Below are positions 25,219-33,909 of a DNA stretch of 64,000 nt, piece after piece. Each line of letters begins with the position of its first letter. The first letter of the stretch is position 1. The position numbers were made by a program, and so were the translations under genes. A model generated the notes under the pieces. It saw nothing but the letters and a program-made list of their open reading frames with translations, was not told where the DNA came from and did no database searches. This DNA is from Pseudomaricurvus sp050633365 (GTDB lineage: Bacteria; Pseudomonadota; Gammaproteobacteria; Pseudomonadales; Cellvibrionaceae), in assembly GCA_050633365.1 (NCBI GenBank), contig JBOEGJ010000041.1, positions 1 through 64,000 on the forward strand, written 5' to 3'.

Positions 25219-25902
25219 ATGGAATCGATCGCAGTACTTGTTAGCGGTGGTATGGATAGCAGTATCTTAACCGTTGATCTCGCTCGTCAGGGGTACCGTG
25301 TATTCCCTGTCTATCTTCAGCACGGCTTGATTTGGGAGCCGGTTGAGTTGGAGCACCTGAAAAGATTCTTGGCCGCGGTCGACGATCAACGTATTGAACC
25401 GCTGACAGTATTGAAACTTCCTGTAGATGATATGTATGAGAATCATTGGAGTGTCACGGGAAAAGGGGTTCCTGATGAATCGACCGAAGATGATGCCGTA
25501 TATTTGCCTGGTAGAAACCTCTTACTTTTGGCCAAAATGGCTGTGTGGTGCTCACTCGGTGGCGTGTCAAAAATAGCCATGGCTCCCTTAAAGGGAAATC
25601 CATTCTCGGACAATTCGGATCAGTTTTATTCTTCCATGGAGAACGTGATCTCTCTTGCTCTTGAATCCCACGTGGATATTATCCGTCCCTATTCTTCGAT
25701 GAGTAAAGATCAGGTGATCGCCTTGGGTGAGAGTTTACCGCTGGAGTTGACGTTTTCTTGTATACGACCCCAAGATGGAATTCACTGCGGTTGTTGCAAT
25801 AAGTGCGCAGAACGAAAGTCTGCCTACAGTGTGTTGGTAGCTGAAGATAGCACGCCGTATTTTGATCAAGCTGTAAACAACGAGATAGAATCACATGTAT
25901 GA
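25219..25902 (+). CDS. QueC-like ATP-dependent amidoligase (7-cyano-7-deazaguanine synthase family)
   Basis: A 227-aa PP-loop enzyme of the QueC family. SGGMDSS (9-15) is the ATP pyrophosphatase loop, YLPGRN is at 95-100, and zinc ligands C181-x8-C190-x2-C193-x2-C196 match QueC spacing exactly. QueC turns 7-carboxy-7-deazaguanine into preQ0. The substrate region is divergent: the usual YGQRH is replaced by LQHGLIWEPVE, and the stretch after GRN reads APLKGNPFSDNSDQF. It overlaps the QueD-like gene by 8 bases. QueE and QueF are not here. It may supply queuosine or archaeosine-like metabolism, or make a 7-deazapurine or a related conjugate with its neighbours; the context favours the latter. 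Confidence 0.88.
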   Translation: MESIAVLVSGGMDSSILTVDLARQGYRVFPVYLQHGLIWEPVELEHLKRFLAAVDDQRIEPLTVLKLPVDDMYENHWSVTGKGVPDESTEDDAVYLPGRNLLLLAKMAVWCSLGGVSKIAMAPLKGNPFSDNSDQFYSSMENVISLALESHVDIIRPYSSMSKDQVIALGESLPLELTFSCIRPQDGIHCGCCNKCAERKSAYSVLVAEDSTPYFDQAVNNEIESHV

Positions 25903-26296
25903 AATTGTTAAGACCATTTCTTTTTGTTATGGCCATCGGCTTTTGAATTATGTTGGCCCTTGTGCACATTTACATGGCCACAACGCCAAAGTGGATGTTC
26001 ATTTGGCGTCAGATAAGCTGGATGTTAGGGGGATGGTTGTTGATTTTGGGGATATCAAGGCTGAAGTAAAGGCATGGATCGACGAGCATTTAGATCATAC
26101 TTTACTGCTGTGTAAAGATGATCCCATTCGAGCCTCGTTGGATGTTGCGAATGAAAAATACTATGTCATGGATGTAAATCCCACTGCCGAAAATATCGCT
26201 GCGCTAATCTATCAGTTTACGAAGGAAAAGGGTTTTCCTGTATCGGCAGTAACTTTGTGGGAGTCTGACAGCAGTTTTGCAAGATACTCTGAATGA
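25895..26296 (+). CDS. QueD-like 6-carboxytetrahydropterin synthase
   Basis: A 133-aa member of the PTPS/QueD family. Zinc ligands H14, H27 and H29 (HLHGHN), catalytic Cys23, the MVVDFGDIK motif at 47-55, LDH at 66-68, PTAENIA at 97-103 and E123 are all present, so it should be active. QueD makes 6-carboxy-5,6,7,8-tetrahydropterin from dihydroneopterin triphosphate, the first step towards 7-deazaguanines. It overlaps the QueC-like gene upstream, and its stop overlaps the start of the CapK-like gene (ATGA). The three proteins are therefore made together. Confidence 0.9.
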   Translation: MYEIVKTISFCYGHRLLNYVGPCAHLHGHNAKVDVHLASDKLDVRGMVVDFGDIKAEVKAWIDEHLDHTLLLCKDDPIRASLDVANEKYYVMDVNPTAENIAALIYQFTKEKGFPVSAVTLWESDSSFARYSE

Positions 26297-27690
26297 GTTT
26301 GTTCGAAGCCCAATTGGCTGAATTGTCTCGTTGGAAGCCCGTTCCAAAGTGGCGCGGCGCACCTGTATTTCGGCGTTTACTCGATAACGAGTTCTCTGAA
26401 AAAGAACATCACGATCAACGTATCGATGCGCGGCTTCGTAATCTCATTCACTTTTGTGGTCATAATGTCCCGTATTACCGCAGGCTGTTTGATAAACACC
26501 AAATAGGCCTTGAGAGTATTAAGGGTGTTGGTGATCTAGAGCGTATCCCAATACTTGATCGTTCACTGCTACAAGCCAATTCCGATGCATTAAAAGCTGA
26601 AAGGCTTCCTCCCAACGAAACAGTTGCAGGCAGTAGTAAAACCTCGGGTAGCACTGGACAACCGGTAGAGGTTGTTCAAACACTGTCGAGCTTTCGCTTT
26701 TTTACTTTTTTGAAGCATCGAGAAAGCCGATGGTGGGGAATGGATCCTCTGCAAACCATGGCGTCCATTAGACCAGCTGTGGACTTGCCGCAAATAGCTG
26801 GTCGACGATTAGGCGATGGCGAAACAATTGAGCTCCAAGGCTGGCCGTTCTTGAGCAATATGTTTCGTACTGGCCCTGCTCTAGGCTTTGCCGATACCAA
26901 CGAGCCTGAGCGTATCATTGAGTGGTTGCAACTCCGTTCCCCTAAATATGCGATTGCTATGGCAGCCGTACTGGAGCACTTGTCTATGGCAGTTGGAGAG
27001 GCAAATCTAGGTGGTCTCAATCAGGTGCTTTCTATCTCGCAGCAAATGACCCCAGAAATGCGAGAGTTGATAGAGGCTAAGTTGTGTAATCGAGTCAACG
27101 AGAATTATGGCTTTAATGAGGTCGGGGTAGTTGCAAGTCGCTGCCCTGAAAGCGGCTATTATCACGTGCACAGCGAACACTGTATCGTTGAAATTGTGGA
27201 TGAGAATGGCCAGCGCTGCAAGCCGGGCGTGAGCGGAAGAGTCGTTGTTACAGCGCTGAACAACCCTGCGATGCCGCTGGTTCGCTATGACGCCGATGAT
27301 ATGGCTGAAGAACCTCTTATTCCTTGTCCGTGCGGAAGGGCTCTACCGTCATTTACCAATCTTCGTGGGCGATATCGCCGCACGGCGCATCTACCGAGGG
27401 GAACGTGGGATTATTGGGGGGCACTATTAGATGCGATTTCGGTTGCAAATGCTGAGCAGTTAGCACCGCTCAAGCAATACCAGTTACGGCAGCGAAAGAG
27501 TGATGAGTTTACTTTAACTTTGGCTGTTTCTACTCCGCCCCAGTCGTCTTTGCTAGAGCTCATAAGCTCGCATTGGGGGAGCGTCGACAATGACCTACAA
27601 GCCAGCTTGAATATTGAACTGCTGTCCGAGATACCGAAGAATGGCAAGAAATTTCAGAACTTTGTATCTGATTTAGTTCCTGATGCGTGA
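26293..27690 (+). CDS. CapK/PaaK-type adenylate-forming enzyme, first copy
   Basis: A 465-aa adenylate-forming protein of the phenylacetate-CoA ligase/coenzyme F390 synthetase/CapK group. The P-loop is KTSGSTGQP (116-124), followed by NENYGFNEVG, RYDADD and a C-terminal lysine motif KNGKKFQNF. A PCPCG pair of cysteines suggests a small metal site, as in many CapK proteins. These enzymes activate a carboxylic acid as acyl-AMP and pass it to CoA or an amine. Coupled by an ATGA overlap to the QueD-like gene, it may join a carboxylate to the deazapurine or pterin product. A second CapK-like gene is at 35572-36735. Confidence 0.87.
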   Translation: MSLFEAQLAELSRWKPVPKWRGAPVFRRLLDNEFSEKEHHDQRIDARLRNLIHFCGHNVPYYRRLFDKHQIGLESIKGVGDLERIPILDRSLLQANSDALKAERLPPNETVAGSSKTSGSTGQPVEVVQTLSSFRFFTFLKHRESRWWGMDPLQTMASIRPAVDLPQIAGRRLGDGETIELQGWPFLSNMFRTGPALGFADTNEPERIIEWLQLRSPKYAIAMAAVLEHLSMAVGEANLGGLNQVLSISQQMTPEMRELIEAKLCNRVNENYGFNEVGVVASRCPESGYYHVHSEHCIVEIVDENGQRCKPGVSGRVVVTALNNPAMPLVRYDADDMAEEPLIPCPCGRALPSFTNLRGRYRRTAHLPRGTWDYWGALLDAISVANAEQLAPLKQYQLRQRKSDEFTLTLAVSTPPQSSLLELISSHWGSVDNDLQASLNIELLSEIPKNGKKFQNFVSDLVPDA

Positions 27691-27699
27691 GCATTCAGT

Positions 27700-28185
27700 C
27701 TATTGGTCCGGTTCAGGTGCACTGAGAAAAATCAGCAGCAATAGAAACGCCACGGAGATTCGAAAGGCGGCTTGTTGCCCATTCCATATCTTTGATTGCC
27801 ACATCATGAACCACTCTCCGCCAACGCCGATGAACCCTCCAAACCACAGCGTAAAGCCAAGCGCGAGTCCGTAACACCCCAATATTTTTGACGTCTTAAA
27901 AGCGCTACTCTTGATCGTCCGAAGCATGTTAATTACACCCATCCAACAGAGGGCCGCGATGATAATCTCTGCCCCTATAATAATGCTGTAGGCAAAATGG
28001 TGACTGGATGTATCAGTAATTGCTCTGCTATGCCCTCGATTGGCAGGGAATACTGTGTCCATGCTCAAGACATGTTGAACAAATCGGAAATTCGAGTCGT
28101 AGTTGCTGAGATTGTTGAAGACCACGAAGCTACAGTAGATAGCAACCGTCAATAGCATTAGGGTTTTAATGAGTCTGATGTGCAT
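27700..28185 (-). CDS. DUF2165 small integral membrane protein
   Basis: A 161-aa inner-membrane protein with about four hydrophobic segments. The N-terminal IRLIKTLMLLTVAIYCSFVV, the FNNLSNYDSNFRFVQHVLSM block and the IIGAEIIIAALCW helix fit the DUF2165 family, whose function is unknown. The start at 28185 overlaps the end of the deaminase gene by 20 bases, so the two form an operon. It converges on the first CapK-like gene with a gap of only 9 bases. Confidence 0.8.
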   Translation of the reverse strand: MHIRLIKTLMLLTVAIYCSFVVFNNLSNYDSNFRFVQHVLSMDTVFPANRGHSRAITDTSSHHFAYSIIIGAEIIIAALCWMGVINMLRTIKSSAFKTSKILGCYGLALGFTLWFGGFIGVGGEWFMMWQSKIWNGQQAAFRISVAFLLLLIFLSAPEPDQ

Positions 28186-28744
28186 GGTTCTTGTTTCCCT
28201 CTTGGCTGCGACGAGCAAATAGTGGATCTGTTTGCGCTGCTAGAACTCCACCGATGATTTTTGTTCGATTGAATGTTGAGCGTCTGGCAACTTCGTAGGC
28301 GCGAAGGCTTAGTTGTCTCCATCCATTTTCAATCAGGTAGGGAATCGAGGTTCCATATACAACGGTTGATATATTTGCCCAGGATATGGCTCCCTGGCAC
28401 ATGGGGCAGGGTTCCGCTGTTGATATAAGGGTGGTATTGCGCCACCGCATTTTCTCTTGGTATTTATCACTGCAATTACGTATTGCCTCGATCTCTCCAT
28501 GGTCGATTGGACTGTAGGTTCCAGGATTTGTGTCAATACATAGTATCTTGCCACTTTTGTTGTCAACTATCATGGCTGCGAAAGGTGTTTTAGCAGTGCT
28601 GTTTTGAGCAATATCGACCAGTTTTTGCATGTGATGAGCATAATTAATTGGGTGCTGTTCTTTTGACGTTGCAACGGGGCCGTATAAAAAACAAGTGAAA
28701 ACTGCCAAAACTACAGAAAATCTGGTTGTTTTTTGTTCGATCAT
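28166..28744 (-). CDS. Exported cytidine/guanine-deaminase-fold protein
   Basis: A 192-aa zinc deaminase of the CDA superfamily. HGE (82-84) and PCPMC (112-116) are the zinc and catalytic residues. Unusually, the N-terminus looks like a signal peptide (MIEQKTTRFSVVLAVFTCFL then YGPVATS), which would send it to the periplasm; relatives are cytoplasmic. The start at 28744 is chosen for this signal; an in-frame one at 28780 adds 12 charged residues. A DUF2165 gene overlaps its end. Deamination of an extracellular nucleobase or a deazapurine is a possible role, given the QueC/QueD neighbours, but it is on the other strand and not proved to be linked. Confidence 0.82.
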   Translation of the reverse strand: MIEQKTTRFSVVLAVFTCFLYGPVATSKEQHPINYAHHMQKLVDIAQNSTAKTPFAAMIVDNKSGKILCIDTNPGTYSPIDHGEIEAIRNCSDKYQEKMRWRNTTLISTAEPCPMCQGAISWANISTVVYGTSIPYLIENGWRQLSLRAYEVARRSTFNRTKIIGGVLAAQTDPLFARRSQEGNKNHAHQTH

Positions 28745-28840
28745 GGTTGTTTTTGTGATCCGTTTCACTAATTCTTGCACATGCTAAGTCATTTTGATTA
28801 TATACGCACCTTAACTAAATTGGCTGTGCTCCTAATTCAG

Positions 28841-28873
28841 CAGACAGTACTCGTAGAAGTTCGTCTGTTTTTT
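28841..28873 (+). terminator. Terminator-like hairpin in the autotransporter leader
   Basis: CAGAC, 17 bases, GTCTG followed by TTTTTT (28868-28873), with an inner ACT/AGT pairing. It lies 55 bases before the autotransporter ATG on the same strand, so it could act as an attenuator. The stem is short. Confidence 0.35.
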
Positions 28874-28928
28874 GACCAAAAGAGTGCAGCTGAATAAACC
28901 AAATGGACGCATTTCTTGGGGGCTCACG

Positions 28929-31900
28929 ATGAGCAACGCTTTAATACCTTCACGGGTAAAATCACTCTCGCTTGCAATTTCACAGACCATTATTCTATCC
29001 GGCGGTTTAACGGCCATTTCTGCCAATGCACAGGCAGTTAGCTGTACGCAAACTGTCGCTGGTGGTGGCTCTCTTTCAATTACATCGGATCTCACCGGTA
29101 ATGTGTGTCAGACGTCACCTGGCGCGGCAACTATAACGGTGCAGGGCAGTACTATTGATGCTGGGGGCTCAACTTACGGCGTATCTATTGAGTCTGGGAG
29201 CATTACCTTAAGTGGTGGATCTTCAATCACCACTAGTGGTTCAGATTATTCCGAAGCGATTGTATCGGATGGCGAAGGTGACTTAGAGATTCTCATCGAC
29301 GCAGGCTCTTCCATTGATATTGATGCCGAATCCGCTGACTCATATTCTGAAGCAACGGGCATATACGCAGATCAGGGCAGTGATGTAACGGTTACATTGA
29401 ACGCTGATAGCAGCGTTAATGTTCAGGCTGCAGCTTATTACGACGGCACTGCGACAGGCATTATTATTGAAGCTGATCAGATGTACGTCAAAGGTGGATC
29501 AAGTGCGACCTCTTCTGTCGCGGGGCAGTCGACTACGATCAATGTTTCATCAACTAGTTCTGATCAGGATGCAGATAGCGCAGGACTTGGCGTGGTTGCA
29601 TCAAGCGCTGACCATGCATCCACGACTTCGGTTGAGCTTACGAGCTCAGCGGTAACCATTTCTGCCGAATCTGCTAGCGATGATGCCAGTGCGCTTGGAG
29701 TTTATAGCGAAGCGCATAGCAGCGGATCTTCAGATGGCCCAGCGACTGCATCGGTCACACTGAATTCCACTGACTTCTCTGTTAGCGCCGATGCAGCCGA
29801 CGATGCCTATGCCGAAGGCATCGTTGTGAACGCCTACGGAGAGACCGCGGTTATCGATCCGACAAATGCGTCAGTCACTCTTAATGAAGGTGCATTCACT
29901 GTTAGCTCTGAAGGTTTAGATGACGCTGACAGTGTGGGTATTAACGCACAAACCAGTGATCGTGGCACATTCGGTGAGCCGGAAACCACTGTATCACTAA
30001 CCGATGTAACTGTGAGCGTTAGTGCGAGCGCTGGAGATGAGTCCAGCGCATCTGCCATAGCGGCTGGTGCTTATGGAGAATTCGGCGCAGAGACCGATGT
30101 GAGCATCTCAGGTGGTTCGCTGACGCTCAATGCACAAAGTGCGTCCACCAATTTGAATGAAGAGATCAGTAGCTACGGCGAAGGTATTGTGGCGGGTTCC
30201 TACGCAAACGCAGGTGGTGCTGAAACTCATATCACCCTGAACGATACCGAGCTGTCAATCTCTGCGACCGCAAACGTCAATGAAGGTTATGGCGATGCAA
30301 TTTCAAAATCACTCGGTGTTTCTTCTAGTGCACGTAGTGGCGATGATGACCATGCTGATTCAGTGGTTACGCTGAGCAATTCCAGCCTCAATGTTTCGGC
30401 TGCGGCGCAAGTCGCAGACGATAGTTACACTAGCGAAGCCTACGCAGAAGGTATCAAGGCCACCGCTTGGGCAGCGGACGATACGGCTTCCGTAGCTGTT
30501 GTATTGAACAACGGCGCGTCCTTGACTGTATCGTCTCAAGCTGACTACGCAGAAAGCGTTGGTGTACACGCATCCTCTGGTTCCAAATACGGCAATGATG
30601 ACGAAGTCAGTGTTGAATTGGATGGCGTATCGGTATCGGTTTCTGCTGCGGCCAGCGAAGACGCTAGAGCGACAGCAGTTTATGCCGAAGGCAGCGATGT
30701 TGATGTCAGTATTGCTGATACAACCATCGATGTATCAGCTTCTAGTGATTCCGGGTATGGCGTGGCCATCGGTATTTCGGCTCATGCTGAGCAGAATCTA
30801 AATGTAGAGCTCAACAATGCAGTGGTCAATGTTTCCGGTGCTGGGGCTGGTTACGGCGAGGGAATTACCTCTGGTATTCAGTTTTCCAATGAAGGCTATG
30901 GCGCCGCGGTGACATTGAATGGCACTAGCATTACCGTTAGTAATAGCGGAGAAGGCCCGAGCGTGGGTATCTGGGAAACTAATTTCTACGCCAAAGGCGG
31001 TTCAAACGAAGTAACCATTACTTTGGATAGCGCCAGTAGAATCGACGCCGATTATGCGGTAGTTGCTATGTCTGAATACGCCTCTCTGGATAACGCGGGT
31101 GTAATTGACGGTACCGTATTTGTTCGCAATATTGACAACAGCGGCAGTATCAATGGCTTTGTTCAAGCGGATAGAGTGCAAACTACTGGGACGATCACGG
31201 GTAATGTGAACGCTACCGAGCTTGATGTTCTGAGTGGTGGTGTGGTTGCGGGAAGCGCTAACGTTGGAACCTTGAATGTTGCGGCTGGCGGTGAACTACA
31301 AGCCATCATGACTGACGAGATTGATCCTGAAATCGCGCACTTTACGGCTCATGAAGCAACGTTAGAAGATGGTGCAAGGGTCCGCATTAACGGAACCTCG
31401 GAGTTGTTTAATCCTGATTTAGAGGGTGTCACTTATCTCATTGCCGAAGCACAAACTTCGCTTACCGCCGATATCGAAGCGTTGCTGTTAAGCACCAGTG
31501 GGTTGATTGGTGCGGAGTGGGCTGAGTGTGGGGCTTTGTCCTTGTGTGTGAATGTACGGGCGCTGGACCTTGAAGAGTTGGCTGAACTAGATGATGCATC
31601 GGTCAACGGTGTGGATGCAGCAATCGGTGCACAGTCAGTTCTTGAGCAGTTGTCTGGAAGCGAAACCGCTGATCGCTTTATGGAGGTAATTGAGCGAGTG
31701 GTGGATCAAGGCGCTTGGGAGGAGCTTGATGGTTCCGGTCAAGGCGAAAGCTTACTGGCAAGTAAAGATTCCGATCGCGTAGTTTCTCGTTATGTACAGC
31801 GTCTATTACAACAGGGCCGCAGCTCCGGTGAAGAGTTTGAAAGCGCACGTGGATTATGGGTTCAAGCGTTGCAGTCTGACGGCGATGGTGATTCGGACAA

Positions 31901-32660
31901 TGGTGTCGCAGGTTTTGATGTGGATACTACCGGTATTGCTATTGGTTTCGACTCCGAACTGAAGCCAGGTTTAATTGTTGGTGGTGTGGTGAGTTCTACG
32001 GATACTGAAGTGGATTCTGACGATAACTCAAGCAGCGTTGATACCGATACCGTGATGGCGTCTGTTTATGGCCAGTGGACGCAAGGCCCGCTGTTTGCCA
32101 ACATGGTGATGACTTACGGTCAGAGCGATAACGACAGTAACCGTTATATAGTTGGTGAGCTGGCATCAGCCGATTACGACAGCGACTTTATTTCTCTGCG
32201 TATGCAAGCGGGTAAAGCCTTCGGCTTTGAGAGTGGTATCGTATTACGCCCACGTGTTGAGTTGGCCTATAGCAAGGTTGATATCGACTCTTACGACGAA
32301 AAGGGCAGTGTGGCGGCACTTTCGATTGGCAGTCAGAGTTATGAGACTGCTGAATTGGGTGCAGGTATCGAGGTGAGTAAAGCGTTTATCATCGATAAGG
32401 GAGTTTGGACTCCTTACGTTGATTTTGCGGTTTATCATGACTTTGCTGATGATCAAATTCGCAATAGCAGCCGTTTCTTGATTGGTGGAGACAGCTTTGT
32501 CACAGCGGGTAACGATGCAGAGCAAACCAATATCAGTGCAACAATGGGTGTGGGTTATGGCGTCGGCGCTCATCACGCCTTTAAGGCTGCCTACGAGTAC
32601 TTTGGCAACAGTGATTATGATTCAGCGACTTGGATGCTGCGTTATTCTTACAGTTTCTGA
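28929..32660 (+). CDS. Autotransporter with a long repetitive passenger domain
   Basis: A 1243-aa type Va secretion protein. The signal peptide (IILSGGLTAISANAQA) is followed by a passenger of about 900 residues. The passenger is rich in Ser, Ala, Asp and Thr and built of loosely repeated units of about 35-50 residues (pattern V-x-L-x...VSVSAxAxDxAxAxGI), as expected for a beta-helix. The last about 270 residues, from GLWVQALQSDGDGDSDNG, form the autotransporter beta-barrel, ending in the outer-membrane signature YSYSF. The start at 28929 has a GGGGG before it; a TTG 57 bases earlier lies in the hairpin leader. Passenger activity is unknown; adhesion is the usual role. Confidence 0.92.
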   Translation: MSNALIPSRVKSLSLAISQTIILSGGLTAISANAQAVSCTQTVAGGGSLSITSDLTGNVCQTSPGAATITVQGSTIDAGGSTYGVSIESGSITLSGGSSITTSGSDYSEAIVSDGEGDLEILIDAGSSIDIDAESADSYSEATGIYADQGSDVTVTLNADSSVNVQAAAYYDGTATGIIIEADQMYVKGGSSATSSVAGQSTTINVSSTSSDQDADSAGLGVVASSADHASTTSVELTSSAVTISAESASDDASALGVYSEAHSSGSSDGPATASVTLNSTDFSVSADAADDAYAEGIVVNAYGETAVIDPTNASVTLNEGAFTVSSEGLDDADSVGINAQTSDRGTFGEPETTVSLTDVTVSVSASAGDESSASAIAAGAYGEFGAETDVSISGGSLTLNAQSASTNLNEEISSYGEGIVAGSYANAGGAETHITLNDTELSISATANVNEGYGDAISKSLGVSSSARSGDDDHADSVVTLSNSSLNVSAAAQVADDSYTSEAYAEGIKATAWAADDTASVAVVLNNGASLTVSSQADYAESVGVHASSGSKYGNDDEVSVELDGVSVSVSAAASEDARATAVYAEGSDVDVSIADTTIDVSASSDSGYGVAIGISAHAEQNLNVELNNAVVNVSGAGAGYGEGITSGIQFSNEGYGAAVTLNGTSITVSNSGEGPSVGIWETNFYAKGGSNEVTITLDSASRIDADYAVVAMSEYASLDNAGVIDGTVFVRNIDNSGSINGFVQADRVQTTGTITGNVNATELDVLSGGVVAGSANVGTLNVAAGGELQAIMTDEIDPEIAHFTAHEATLEDGARVRINGTSELFNPDLEGVTYLIAEAQTSLTADIEALLLSTSGLIGAEWAECGALSLCVNVRALDLEELAELDDASVNGVDAAIGAQSVLEQLSGSETADRFMEVIERVVDQGAWEELDGSGQGESLLASKDSDRVVSRYVQRLLQQGRSSGEEFESARGLWVQALQSDGDGDSDNGVAGFDVDTTGIAIGFDSELKPGLIVGGVVSSTDTEVDSDDNSSSVDTDTVMASVYGQWTQGPLFANMVMTYGQSDNDSNRYIVGELASADYDSDFISLRMQAGKAFGFESGIVLRPRVELAYSKVDIDSYDEKGSVAALSIGSQSYETAELGAGIEVSKAFIIDKGVWTPYVDFAVYHDFADDQIRNSSRFLIGGDSFVTAGNDAEQTNISATMGVGYGVGAHHAFKAAYEYFGNSDYDSATWMLRYSYSF

Positions 32661-32680
32661 TTTCAGTCTAGGCTAACAGC

Positions 32681-32711
32681 AAAAAAGCCGACCTTTAGGG
32701 TCGGCTTTTTT
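32681..32711 (+). terminator. Rho-independent terminator of the autotransporter gene
   Basis: GCCGACC, loop TTTAG, GGTCGGC, then TTTTTT (32706-32711), preceded by AAAAAA. It is a strong and nearly symmetric signal 26 bases after the stop. Confidence 0.9.
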
Positions 32712-32801
32712 GTGGGAGAGGCAAAACTCTTCAGCTATATCTAGTGCGGTAATATTGTTAAACTCACGAAGTACTCTATCGATAAAAATAAGGGATTGGG
32801 A

Positions 32802-33887
32802 ATGTCTGAGCAGCAGCCACGAGTGATCGGTGATGACGTCAAAGACGAAATGGTGAATCCGTTTCATCTGAATTTTTCTGATGGCATGATTGCTTGGATG
32901 ACGCAATTAAACGCCGCCGTTATCTTCACGACCTATACTGCCGGTAAGGTGGTTTTGGCTGGCCCCAATCATGGGCGTTTGACTGTGTCGGAGAGAAATT
33001 TTGGTCGTGCCATGGCAATGCTTCCAACTGAAGACGGATTACTGCTTAGTACCGAGTACCAAATTTGGCGTTTTGAAGACGGCCTCGACAAGGGCCGTAT
33101 GTACGAAAATTGGGACAAAATTCTATTACCCCGCAAGTGCCATGTGACGGGGGCGGTGGATACCCACGATTTTGCCTATGACAAAGACGGTAATTTGATT
33201 GCCGCCATTACTTTGTATAACTGCCTAGCGAGAATCGATGACAATGGGTGTTTTTCTCCTGTTTGGAAGCCTAGCTTTATCGATAGTATTGTTGGAGAAG
33301 ACCGTTGCCACCTGAATGGCTTTTGTATGGAAGATGACGAAATCGCGTACGTTTCAGTGATTGGTGAAACCAATGTGGTACAAGGATGGCGAGACCATCG
33401 CGCCGACGGCGGTATGATTATCGATGCGCGTAACAACGAAGTAGTCGCTAGTGGTTTATCGATGCCACACTCACCGCGTTTGTATCGCGATAAGCTCTGG
33501 ATTCTAGAAGCGGGAACTGGCTATTTCGGTTATGTGGATCGCGACAAGGGCGAATTTGTCCCCATGACTTGGTGCCCTGGTTTTACTCGTGGTCTGCGTT
33601 TCCAAGGTGACTATGCCATTGTTGGAATATCAAAGCCACGTCACAGTACCTTTCAAGGTTTGCCGTTGGATGAGGAGCTGAAAAAGCGCAACGCAGAACC
33701 GGTTTGTGGAGTTTATGTGGTGCGTCTCAGCGATGGTGAGGTACTTCATAAGCTGACGATCACTGGTTCGGTTGAAGAAATCTATGATGTCGGGGTGATG
33801 CCTAATACTCAAGCTCCGATGTTGGTGGGTTTGCAAGGCACGGAAGTTCGCAAGTGGATTCGTTTGGGCGACAACGCCTGTCAATAA
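32802..33887 (+). CDS. TIGR03032-family protein of unknown function
   Basis: A 361-aa cytoplasmic protein matching what I know as the TIGR03032/DUF4915 family. Recognisable stretches are YTAGKVVLAG, VDTHDFAYDKDG, CHLNGFCMEDD, LSMPHSPRLY and the closing EIYDVGVMP. The repeated strand-rich units suggest a beta-propeller. The family has no assigned biochemical role. ATG at 32802 is preferred over a TTG two codons earlier. A lipoprotein hydrolase gene follows 22 bases downstream. Confidence 0.8.
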   Translation: MSEQQPRVIGDDVKDEMVNPFHLNFSDGMIAWMTQLNAAVIFTTYTAGKVVLAGPNHGRLTVSERNFGRAMAMLPTEDGLLLSTEYQIWRFEDGLDKGRMYENWDKILLPRKCHVTGAVDTHDFAYDKDGNLIAAITLYNCLARIDDNGCFSPVWKPSFIDSIVGEDRCHLNGFCMEDDEIAYVSVIGETNVVQGWRDHRADGGMIIDARNNEVVASGLSMPHSPRLYRDKLWILEAGTGYFGYVDRDKGEFVPMTWCPGFTRGLRFQGDYAIVGISKPRHSTFQGLPLDEELKKRNAEPVCGVYVVRLSDGEVLHKLTITGSVEEIYDVGVMPNTQAPMLVGLQGTEVRKWIRLGDNACQ

Positions 33888-33909
33888 CCTGAATTATTTG
33901 AGCTTCGAC

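Noticed and set aside
25219..27690. A Qat or CBASS type IV anti-phage system because of the QueC-like gene
   Set aside because: No ATPase, nucleotidyltransferase, effector or QatB/QatD-like partner is next to it; neighbours are biosynthetic.
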